Of a DNA stretch of 5,904 nt, positions 1 through 5,904 are shown piece by piece (the stretch's first letter is position 1; each line of letters begins with the position of its first letter). The position numbers were made by a program, and so were the translations under genes. This DNA comes from Bacteroidales bacterium (GTDB lineage: Bacteria; Bacteroidota; Bacteroidia; Bacteroidales; JAGOPY01). The notes under the pieces were generated by a model. It was not told the DNA's origin. It ran no database searches and worked only from the letters and a program-made list of their open reading frames with translations. The stretch spans positions 1-5,904 of the forward strand of contig DAOWEV010000229.1 in assembly GCA_030638325.1 (NCBI GenBank), read 5' to 3'.

Positions 1-171
1 AAAGCACTTCGTGAAATTGTGTTAGCCCGTGCCCTTTACAAGTGTGGTGATTACGAAGGTATCGGGAAAAGAATATTAAATAATTATTCCCATGATATGC
101 GTGGACTCTTTGCACGGCACGCATATTCAGTTTTATATGAGAAAAATAATAATTCCACTTTGACCCATTAG
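1..171 (+). CDS. 3' end of an unidentified gene (C-terminal 56 residues)
   Basis: Frame 1 is open from the first base to a TAG at 169-171, giving the last 56 residues of a protein that starts outside the window. The visible part is soluble and mostly helical (ALREIVLARALYKCGDYEGI, then a second helix ending FARHAYSVLYE). It has no membrane segment or catalytic motif. Its pattern of paired amphipathic helices with an Arg/Ala-Leu-Tyr core resembles HEAT-like helical tails found at the C-terminus of some Bacteroidota and Planctomycetota sulfatases and FAD-dependent oxidoreductases. That is a recollection of style, not an identification. The last residues (EKNNNSTLTH) are low complexity. The stop codon overlaps the stop of the convergent transposase remnant, so the tail may have been rewritten by the insertion. 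This is the only plus-strand gene. The reading frame is convincing because of its amino-acid make-up, but the function is unknown. Confidence 0.6.
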   Translation, partial: KALREIVLARALYKCGDYEGIGKRILNNYSHDMRGLFARHAYSVLYEKNNNSTLTH

Positions 172-374
172 ACGTATTCCTTTAGATAAGAGCTATTTAT
201 GCTTTGTTGTCTTCGCATGTCCTGTTCAGTCAGTTCTTTAGCCATATTAAAACACAACCAGTCTTTGATGTCTCTCGCTGAAAACAAAAGCATATCCTTG
301 AAGCACATGGTCATTATGTTTAACGCTACCTGGTGGTACCATGCAAGCCACTTTCTTGTTTGAATAGGATTCAC
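168..374 (-). pseudogene. Transposase C-terminal remnant (IS4/IS701-like DDE type)
   Basis: A 68-codon minus-strand frame carries the look of the extreme C-terminus of a DDE transposase: RKWLAWYHQVALNIMTM, then LLFSARDIKDWLCF, then an Arg/Gln-rich end (EQDMRRQQSIN). In intact relatives as I remember them, a W-x-x-H/Y-H helix is followed by a short linker, an S-A/C-x-D-I segment and a basic tail. Here the linker after MTMCF is very short, which suggests an in-frame internal deletion. The DDE catalytic core and everything N-terminal are missing, so the piece cannot transpose. The GTG at 374 is not a real start: it overlaps the stop of the lipoprotein gene (GTGA), and homology-like sequence seems to begin a few codons later. 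The stop overlaps the stop of the left-edge gene. The element is thus a scar filling the whole space between two genes. The family name is tentative; the transposase identity is fairly likely. Confidence 0.55.
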
Positions 375-2944
375 TGAACCCTGACTGTTGCCGGTTTGCT
401 TTCATTCCAGCGGTTATCAAAGGCTACTACCTTGTAGTACAGGTCCTGGGGGTTTCCCGGGAGGGCATCTGTTACGGTAGTCTTGAGAACAGACCGAATA
501 ATGGTTTCATTGTTGCACTCAAAACCTTCTTCAGTCCCACAATAAACCGAATAATGATGAAGGTCCAGATCTTTCACTGGAGTCCATGAGATGTGTACCT
601 GGTTCCCTTTTGCCCTGGCCATGAGATGCTCTACCTGTGCGGGCAGGATAGCATCAAATGGACTGTGAGCTTCAGGAATGAAATCCTCTATGGTGAGTAG
701 TACGATATCAAGCTTGAGGGCATCATCATCTGAAGTTATCTCTAAGTATTCCTCGTTCGTATCAGCATGAAAGCTTCCTAACCGGACCCACTCCCAGTCC
801 CCGGAAGATATTTTAACAGGTGCAGATCTAACAGCCCATTCCCCTTGTCCTTTCACACGAGCCCATAGTTTATATTCTCCTGCCGGGATATCCTTTACCG
901 GAATCCGCACAACACCCGGACGGGCATTTTCTTCTGCTGATTCGGCATTGATTCTGACGCACTGAAAATTATTACAATAACCATCAAAAAAACGGCGTGC
1001 CGGGGAAACCAATTCCATCTCTTCGGCCTCAAAGTAAAATGACCGGGGACCCTCAACGGACACTTCCCGTGAGAGTGAACTTTCAAGTCCGGAATGCTCA
1101 AGAGAGGCAACTGCGTAATATTTCCATTTACCATCCGGGGCATATTTTTTACCTGTAACAGGTTCTTTATTGATCCGTATGAAATCCCGGCCGCTCTCAT
1201 TGGAGGCATAGATATTGCAGGCAAATATCTCCTGATTCCTTTCAGGCTCGGTCCAGCTTAAGGATTCATTTTCAATTATTACCTTACCGGGAACATCGGG
1301 TCTCCGGGTATAGACCATATGCAGCTCGGTGCTTCCAATTACATTTTCGTTGTAGATCAATTTGGTATAATCCGGACTGGGGCGGCTGTAGGTGGTGGAT
1401 GTCCACGAAAACCTGGTAAAATACCGGGCAACACGCATCACGGCTCCGGGATCGGCAGATGGGATCATTAGGTGTTGGTTCTTAACATCATGCCGGGTAC
1501 CATTGGTAAATACATATTGATTGTCATCCGTAAGCCTGCCGTAATCGGTCACAATATCATTTTTCCAGTTGGCCCAAACAGAAATGAGATCCCCGGGAGT
1601 CCAGGTCATGCTCACATCACCAGACACAAAAACATTCAGATGTCCACCAAAATTAGCAACCATTCCGTTTGAGCCCCAGCTGGCGTGCCCGGCACTGAAA
1701 CTCGGTACAAGTCCTTCTTTTCCGGTATCCAGGTTTTTCCAGCGGATTTCGAAGGTATAGCAGTTGGCCCATCTCACGATCTTTTCGTTCTTTCCAATAC
1801 CGGCATCTTTAAGGCGGGTGGGCAATGGTATGTATTTTGCTTCTTTATTGTGCACATCTATAATGTATAAATGTGGTGTTTCACGAAACGCTACCACAAT
1901 ATTCCCCAGGGGAGTAAAACGTTTAAACTCAACATATGAGCCTATTTCAGGGACTTCAAAATCAGCAATAAAATCTTCCGTTCCGGTACTTATGTCCCAC
2001 GAATATACACTGAATTTAAATCCCTGTTTTTTCATCACATAAAGGATATCCGGATCCTCATTGCTCCACATCCTCCATCCGGCATCAGCCGGTCCGACTA
2101 CTACCCTTCCCTCGCCGGGAATACATACCGGGATACCTCCGATATTCCTGTTGCTCTCGAACTTAATGGCCTTCCCATCTGTGGACCAGATGCCCCCTTC
2201 TCCAAAATAATCATCACCGGGGGTGGCAGTCAGTCGGGTAGTTATTGCACCTGTAGCATCATCCCTGAAAATAGCCATTTCTTCCCCGTCTATTGAAGGA
2301 ATCGCCGTATTCTCCCTTGATTTCAATGCCTCCAATCCATGGTAAGGCCTGGGATCCAGGTTTTCATCACGGATGGTCAATCCGCCTCCTATGAGCTTTT
2401 CCTTTTCTTCTTTGTTGAGTTTCGAGACAAATTTCAGGTGATCCAGGACCAGGAAAGTATGATTATCCTGGAGATCAATTCCAAAATCCACTTCCCGCCT
2501 ACCCTTGATCCTTTGATCATCATAATCATGCAGATCAATTACCGTAATACCCGTAGTATATCCCAATTTCGTGGTATAGCCATTAATATCGAAATAAGAG
2601 CTTGAGCCTTTTTCCTTTACATTCAATACCACATAATGGTATTTATCCAGGTCAAGCTCACTATAGTTTTTTCTCAGGTTCGTGGAATAATCAATATCAT
2701 TTTCTATCCAGTCCCACTTCTTATAAGCCTCTTCAAGGGTCCGGAATTTATGATGAATGGTCAGGGAGCCATCTTTTGACTCCATTTTGAGGGACGGAGA
2801 GATGGTGTCCTTTCCCGGGCGCACCTCGTACCAGCCGTCAGTATTAGAAAAATCATCTTCCAGCCCGGTTCTGTTCTTTCCTGTTTCGCAGGAAAAGTTA
2901 AACATTGCCAGGCAACTTAAGGTAATTATTAAATATGTCTTCAT
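371..2944 (-). CDS. Secreted lipoprotein with beta-propeller, two FnIII domains and CBM-like domain
   Basis: The 857-residue product starts at ATG 2944-2942. I chose this internal start because it opens a lipoprotein signal peptide (MKTYLIITLSCLAMFNFSC, probable lipidated Cys19). The upstream ATG at 3067 would bury the signal 41 residues in. Apparent domains are: a beta-sandwich at about 28-173 (LEDDFSNTDGWYEV to LDHLKFV); a beta-propeller at about 204-549 with TolB/oligogalacturonate-lyase-like blade motifs (WSTDGKAIKF at 253, ASWGSNGM at 421, SPDYTKLIYN at 523); fibronectin III at about 549-631; a CBM6-like module at about 634-754 (FYFEAEEMELV, then IPAGEYKLWARVKG); and a second fibronectin III at about 765-857 ending YYKVVAFDNRWNES. 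Histidines at 420, 435, 485 and 491 in the propeller might bind metal as in family PL22 lyases, but this is inference. A role in binding or cleaving acidic polysaccharide at the cell surface is plausible but unproven. No SusC/SusD pair is in view. The transposase remnant begins at its stop codon. Confidence 0.85.
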   Translation of the reverse strand: MKTYLIITLSCLAMFNFSCETGKNRTGLEDDFSNTDGWYEVRPGKDTISPSLKMESKDGSLTIHHKFRTLEEAYKKWDWIENDIDYSTNLRKNYSELDLDKYHYVVLNVKEKGSSSYFDINGYTTKLGYTTGITVIDLHDYDDQRIKGRREVDFGIDLQDNHTFLVLDHLKFVSKLNKEEKEKLIGGGLTIRDENLDPRPYHGLEALKSRENTAIPSIDGEEMAIFRDDATGAITTRLTATPGDDYFGEGGIWSTDGKAIKFESNRNIGGIPVCIPGEGRVVVGPADAGWRMWSNEDPDILYVMKKQGFKFSVYSWDISTGTEDFIADFEVPEIGSYVEFKRFTPLGNIVVAFRETPHLYIIDVHNKEAKYIPLPTRLKDAGIGKNEKIVRWANCYTFEIRWKNLDTGKEGLVPSFSAGHASWGSNGMVANFGGHLNVFVSGDVSMTWTPGDLISVWANWKNDIVTDYGRLTDDNQYVFTNGTRHDVKNQHLMIPSADPGAVMRVARYFTRFSWTSTTYSRPSPDYTKLIYNENVIGSTELHMVYTRRPDVPGKVIIENESLSWTEPERNQEIFACNIYASNESGRDFIRINKEPVTGKKYAPDGKWKYYAVASLEHSGLESSLSREVSVEGPRSFYFEAEEMELVSPARRFFDGYCNNFQCVRINAESAEENARPGVVRIPVKDIPAGEYKLWARVKGQGEWAVRSAPVKISSGDWEWVRLGSFHADTNEEYLEITSDDDALKLDIVLLTIEDFIPEAHSPFDAILPAQVEHLMARAKGNQVHISWTPVKDLDLHHYSVYCGTEEGFECNNETIIRSVLKTTVTDALPGNPQDLYYKVVAFDNRWNESKPATVRVQ

Positions 2945-3067
2945 GGTTGAAACATTAACATCATCAAAAAAAACCATATCTGTTTGTCCTGCTCCATCTG
3001 TCATATAATAAAGGAGCCAAAAAGCCTGTTCACCGTTATATAAGTCAACCGGATCATTTATCTTCAT
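2945..3067 (-). pseudogene. Possible C-terminal remnant of another extracellular protein, in frame with the lipoprotein
   Basis: The 41 codons before the chosen lipoprotein start are open in the same frame and begin with ATG 3067-3065. They do not look like random or leader sequence. The translation includes AFWLLYYMTDGAGQTDMVFF followed by DDVNVST, which has the composition and ending (aromatic-rich strand, then FFDDVNV) typical of the last beta-strands of jelly-roll carbohydrate-binding or lyase domains. The TCA serine codon at 2950-2948, two codons before the lipoprotein ATG, is one base from TAA or TGA, so a lost stop codon would explain the continuity. The alternative is that this is the 5' leader of the lipoprotein gene and codes by chance. 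I cannot name the parent family. Confidence 0.35.
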
Positions 3068-3076
3068 AGTTCATAG
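3063..3076. repeat. Tandem 7-bp duplication TTCATAG x2
   Basis: Plus-strand TTCATAG occurs at 3063-3069 and again at 3070-3076, followed by TTC. On the minus strand this reads CTATGAACTATGAA. It spans the stop of the DUF1284 gene (TGA, 3073-3071) and supplies the ATG at 3067 that opens the frame running into the lipoprotein. It is short and could be replication slippage. Confidence 0.6.
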
Positions 3077-3514
3077 TTCGTCCGGCCAAAAGCCTTTACG
3101 AATCCCAATCTGATATTCTTTCCATCCACTTGGTGAAGCACTAGAGCAGTTACTACAAAACTTACTTATATCCGGTACCTTTTCCCGAATACAAATCTCC
3201 AGTAATCTTGCATTAATACTATCGCCTTCTTTAAGTTCAAGTGTATCCAAAAGAGCCCTGTCCCAATTACTAAGTTTCTTGTTTTGTGCGGCAGCATCGA
3301 AACTACGACCACAACCATCCGGTCTTCTTAGAGGACAAATTTCACATATATCATCAAGATCAGTTTTTACACATATCTCTATATCGGGATTCTGGCGTAA
3401 TTTTATTAATAGTTCCGGAATGGCATTCTCTACACCAAAAAAATCTTCCGCTTTCTTTTTTCCGGAACCATAAAAACAGTAAGTACAAAAAAGATGATGA
3501 CCTCTGATATTCAT
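3071..3514 (-). CDS. DUF1284-family cysteine-rich (putative Fe-S) protein
   Basis: The 147-residue cytoplasmic protein begins MNIRGHHLFCTYCFYG, the RGHHLxC opening characteristic of the DUF1284 family, and its length fits that family. Nine cysteines are present: Cys10 and Cys13; Cys48; the cluster C57-x2-C60-x7-C68 (CEICPLRRPDGCGR); Cys108; and C120-x2-C123 (FCSNC). The CxxC pairs suggest iron-sulfur or zinc binding; DUF1284 proteins are commonly described as predicted iron-sulfur binders, with no established reaction. There is no signal peptide or membrane span. The ATG at 3514-3512 is the natural start because the family motif follows at once. It has an A/G-rich stretch upstream but no well-placed Shine-Dalgarno. 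It lies 37 bases after the methyltransferase on the same strand, so the two are probably co-transcribed and may act together. The family call is good; the function is unknown. Confidence 0.8.
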   Translation of the reverse strand: MNIRGHHLFCTYCFYGSGKKKAEDFFGVENAIPELLIKLRQNPDIEICVKTDLDDICEICPLRRPDGCGRSFDAAAQNKKLSNWDRALLDTLELKEGDSINARLLEICIREKVPDISKFCSNCSSASPSGWKEYQIGIRKGFWPDEL

Positions 3515-3551
3515 AATTTAATCTCAAAATTTATCTTTCTTCTTGCTTGTG

Positions 3552-4139
3552 TTAGCCCTTTTGAAAAACAATACTCTGTTGGGTCATCATTATACCTGAT
3601 GGCCTTTTCCTAAAAACAATATTAAGAGCATTACTTTGTGACACATGGATTATGTCTTCAATAGTATAAATACCATATTTTTTCATGAAAGGTTTAAACA
3701 TAATTGTGGCGATTTTCGGATATGCCAGGTCTGAAAACAGAAAAAAGCCTTTTGTTTTCAAAAGCCTACTGACCTCTGATAATACTCCACGCCAATCACT
3801 AATATGGTGAAAAACATTAAATGACAGCACCATGTCAAATTCAATATCTTTTAACGGAAGCTTTGCGGCATTTGCCTCAAGAAATTGCAGGTTTGCGTTC
3901 TCTGTATAATGGGTTCTTGCAAGTTTAATTTGTTCAGGATCAACGTCGGTAGCAATAACATTCATTCCATACTTGTCACTAAAATATGATGCAACTGCTC
4001 CGATGCCACAGCCAATTTCTAATACTTTATTTATGCCGCTGCTATCGAATTGTGTGAATAGCTCATCGAAAAGCTTAAAGTTTCTTTCAGCGTGTTTTTT
4101 GCTGTTAACAAACTTCTTTTCGATTTTGGTCATCTTCAT
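3552..4139 (-). CDS. Class I SAM-dependent methyltransferase (Methyltransf_11 type)
   Basis: The 195-residue protein has the Rossmann methyltransferase signature in order. Motif I is VLEIGCGIGAVA (39-50), the S-adenosylmethionine-binding glycine loop. An acidic residue ends strand 2 in ATDVDPEQI (63-71, ribose contact). There is an LEANAAKLP segment (87-95). The motif IV region is FDMVLSFNVFHHI (101-113), followed by LLKTKGFFLFSDLAYP (126-141). The HHI-x-D element and hydrophobic surroundings are typical of small-molecule methyltransferases of the UbiE/Methyltransf_11 group. The methyl acceptor cannot be read from the sequence. The N-terminal 35 residues are helical and basic (KKFVNSKKHAERNFKLFDEL). 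ATG codons lie at 4139 and 4133, and I take the first; the difference is two residues. It is the first gene of a likely operon with the DUF1284 gene. It has no signal peptide. Confidence 0.9.
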   Translation of the reverse strand: MKMTKIEKKFVNSKKHAERNFKLFDELFTQFDSSGINKVLEIGCGIGAVASYFSDKYGMNVIATDVDPEQIKLARTHYTENANLQFLEANAAKLPLKDIEFDMVLSFNVFHHISDWRGVLSEVSRLLKTKGFFLFSDLAYPKIATIMFKPFMKKYGIYTIEDIIHVSQSNALNIVFRKRPSGIMMTQQSIVFQKG

Positions 4140-4343
4140 TATTTCTACTTCTCAATATTTAAGCAAATTATACTAAACATGCCAAAAATTCATAATTTTC
4201 AGGCAACGTCCTGTAAAGTTATGTTATTCTTTCATTTGTCTGTTTCCAGATATACAAATACATTTTCAACAACATCAAAAAATTGAAAAGCAATGCTGTA
4301 AGGTTGGGTAAGTTCCAGGTTGAAAATTAGTTATGCTTAAGAA
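4140..4343. other. Intergenic spacer, 204 bp, probable promoter region of the methyltransferase operon
   Basis: This AT-rich spacer separates the D-aminoacylase stop from the methyltransferase start, both on the minus strand. A minus-strand TATAAT followed by TTG lies at 4172-4164, about 27 bases before the ATG. It is close to, but not an exact match for, the Bacteroidota -7 element TAnnTTTG, and I could not place a matching -33 TTG. A 9-base inverted repeat, ATTTTCAAC at 4262-4270 and GTTGAAAAT at 4319-4327, has a 48-base loop. No GC-rich hairpin followed by a T-run is seen after the D-aminoacylase, so a standard terminator is not evident. No gene is apparent in it. Confidence 0.45.
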
Positions 4344-5904
4344 TTAAGATGAACGATGTCTTAAAACAGTGCCTGCCTGTGTTCCGGTATGTTTTCCGTT
4401 TTTAATGGTAATTCCCCCATTAACAATTACATACTCAATCCCTGAAGGAAATTGATGCGGATTTACAAAGCTTGCATTATCGATAACCGTTTCCGGATTA
4501 AAAAGAACAATATCCGCAAAGTAATCTTTAGCAATCAGCCCGCGTTTTTGCAAACCAAGTTTTGCCGCCGGCATAGAAGTCATTTTTTTTACTGCTGTAG
4601 CCAGGTCAAATAGTTTATCTTCTCTGGAATATTTGCCGAGAACCCTTGGAAATGTCCCGTAAAACCGTGGGTGCGGCTTTCCTTCTGAAAGTTTTCCGTA
4701 TGGAGCTACTGCATTTCCATCAGAACCAATCATGACATGAGAAGATGAAAGTACCTTTTTTAAATTGTTTTCATCCATTGCAAATCCTATAATTGATACA
4801 CGGTTATTCTCCTCGATTAAGATATTTCGTATAAACTCAAACGCTGTTGTATTTAGCTCAAGTGCACAGGCCTGCACTGATTTTCCTTCCCATATTTTAT
4901 TTTTTTCTAAAAAACAGGAGCCAATAATCACCCGGTCCCATCCTCCGATACTTTGCCCCTTGTTTTCAGCATGATCCTTAATTTTTCTTGCCGTGTTACT
5001 ATCCTGCAACCGGGATAATATTTCTTCTGTACTTCCCTGCCGGGACCATAATGGCAGGAACATGATAAGACCTGTGCTGTAAGCGATATACGGATATCGA
5101 TCGGCTTTGACCGGCATACCGGATTCTGCAGCAGTGTGGATCATTTCCAGCACATGGTCAATTTTATGCCAATTGGACTGATTGCATGCTTTCAGATGTG
5201 AAATCTGTGTTGAAACTTCGGCTTCTTTACAGATCCGCAGAGCCTCCTGGATAGCCTCTTCTACATGATCATCTTCACTGCGTATGTGCGTTGCGTAAAT
5301 TCCGCCATTTTTTGCAACCACTTTATTCAACTCTATCAGTTCTTCTGTCGATGAGTAACTTCCGGGAGCATATTCAAGTCCCGTTGAGAGTCCAAAGCTA
5401 CCCTCTGCCATTGAACGTTCCAGCAAATCTTTCATCTCCTTTATTTGTTCCTTTGTTGCCTGAACGTCATTATTACCGATCACAATGCTCCGTAAAGTCC
5501 CTTGCCCTGTAAATGTTGCATAATTAATTGAAATTTTTTGGTCCTCGAGTTTTTTTAAAAATCCATCGGTATTTCTCCAGTTAATATGAATTCCATATTT
5601 TTCAAATGTATTTGTATCCAATTCCTTGAAATCAATATCATTTAAAGGGAAGGGAGAATAACCACAGTTACCCGACACTTCTGTTGTAACTCCCTGGTGT
5701 ATTTTACTTTCCGCTTTGGAATTAACCATTAAGTGTATATCGGTGTGAGTATGGATATCAATAAAGCCAGGAGAAACTACAAGGCTTTCACCATCTATTA
5801 TAATATCAGCTGTTGAGTTTTTCAGATCATCGATAGCGACTATTTTATTTCCAATTAAACCAATATCTTTTTTAAAGGCCCGGGCTCCTGACCCGTCAAT
5901 AATT
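4344..5904 (-). CDS. D-aminoacylase (N-acyl-D-amino-acid deacylase), 5' end outside window
   Basis: This amidohydrolase-superfamily enzyme hydrolyses N-acyl-D-amino acids to a carboxylate and the free D-amino acid. The frame is open to the right edge, giving 519 residues with the start missing. Met at 5729 is not the start because the metal-binding SPGFIDIHTHTD motif lies before it. Using fragment numbering, the residues matching the Alcaligenes D-aminoacylase active site are all present: His51 and His53 (HTH), bridging Cys80 (SGNCGYSPFP), His206 (YATHIRSE), His236 (QISHLKA) and catalytic Asp395 (IGSDGNAV). Spacings H-C (29) and H-H (30) equal those of the Alcaligenes enzyme (His67, Cys96, His220, His250). 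By the same comparison about 16 N-terminal residues are missing. The His236-Asp395 gap is about 43 residues longer than in Alcaligenes, as in a longer subfamily. The C-terminal beta part (ADIVLFNPETV, VIVNGGITIKNGKHTG) is intact. It is probably cytoplasmic, though the absent N-terminus could carry a signal peptide. Confidence 0.93.
   Translation of the reverse strand, partial: IIDGSGARAFKKDIGLIGNKIVAIDDLKNSTADIIIDGESLVVSPGFIDIHTHTDIHLMVNSKAESKIHQGVTTEVSGNCGYSPFPLNDIDFKELDTNTFEKYGIHINWRNTDGFLKKLEDQKISINYATFTGQGTLRSIVIGNNDVQATKEQIKEMKDLLERSMAEGSFGLSTGLEYAPGSYSSTEELIELNKVVAKNGGIYATHIRSEDDHVEEAIQEALRICKEAEVSTQISHLKACNQSNWHKIDHVLEMIHTAAESGMPVKADRYPYIAYSTGLIMFLPLWSRQGSTEEILSRLQDSNTARKIKDHAENKGQSIGGWDRVIIGSCFLEKNKIWEGKSVQACALELNTTAFEFIRNILIEENNRVSIIGFAMDENNLKKVLSSSHVMIGSDGNAVAPYGKLSEGKPHPRFYGTFPRVLGKYSREDKLFDLATAVKKMTSMPAAKLGLQKRGLIAKDYFADIVLFNPETVIDNASFVNPHQFPSGIEYVIVNGGITIKNGKHTGTQAGTVLRHRSS

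Noticed and set aside
895..1224. 109-codon minus-strand frame inside the lipoprotein gene
   Set aside because: It is an out-of-frame reading of the FnIII and CBM-like coding region, with no recognisable motif and no separate start signal.
1472..3008. Several plus-strand open frames of 60-90 codons within the lipoprotein gene
   Set aside because: They lie entirely opposite a well-supported gene, have unstructured compositions and overlap one another, so they are antisense shadows.
2945..3067. ATG at 3067 as the true start of the lipoprotein gene (898 residues)
   Set aside because: It would place a good lipoprotein signal peptide 41 residues inside the protein, where it could not act as a secretion signal.
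3279..3507. Two overlapping plus-strand frames opposite the DUF1284 gene
   Set aside because: They are antisense to a gene with clear family motifs and show no domain or plausible protein character.
4164..4172. TATAAT-TTG as a confident promoter for the methyltransferase operon
   Set aside because: The Bacteroidota -7 consensus is matched only approximately and no -33 element sits at the expected distance, so it is mentioned only within the spacer entry.
4336..4348. CTTAA-gaa-TTAAG hairpin at the D-aminoacylase stop as a terminator
   Set aside because: The stem is only five AT-rich pairs, spans the stop codon and is not followed by a T-run on the minus strand.
5727..5729. ATG at 5729 as the start of the D-aminoacylase
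   Set aside because: The reading frame continues upstream to the window edge and includes the essential HxH metal-binding motif and the usual N-terminal beta strands.

Overview
The window most resembles a Bacteroidota chromosome (moderate to low G+C, AT-rich spacers). The clues are a large lipoprotein built from a beta-propeller, fibronectin III and carbohydrate-binding-like modules, start codons without a clear Shine-Dalgarno, and an insertion-sequence remnant between glycan-type genes. This assignment is inferred from gene style; no rRNA or other marker gene is present.

Layout from left to right. Positions 1-171 (+) hold the last 56 codons of a gene that begins outside the window. Positions 168-374 (-) hold the decayed C-terminal piece of a DDE transposase, wedged between that gene and the next. 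Positions 371-2944 (-) encode an 857-residue secreted multidomain lipoprotein. Its frame stays open upstream to an ATG at 3067, and the extra 41 codons read like the tail of a different extracellular protein. Positions 3071-3514 (-) encode a cysteine-rich DUF1284-type protein, and 3552-4139 (-) a class I SAM-dependent methyltransferase. After a 204-base spacer, 4344-5904 (-) encodes a D-aminoacylase (N-acyl-D-amino-acid deacylase) that runs off the right edge.

Four intact or edge-cut genes share the minus strand, so transcription runs D-aminoacylase -> methyltransferase -> DUF1284 protein -> lipoprotein. Methyltransferase and DUF1284 protein are 37 bases apart and are probably one operon. The lipoprotein is 126 bases further on and may have its own promoter. 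No obvious pathway joins all four. The lipoprotein and the left-edge gene look like glycan-utilisation or surface functions, the D-aminoacylase processes N-acylated D-amino acids, and the methyltransferase/DUF1284 pair is of unknown role. The transposase scar and the apparent orphan protein tail at 2945-3067 suggest that the locus was assembled by rearrangement. I see no CRISPR array, tRNA, rRNA or recognisable defence system.
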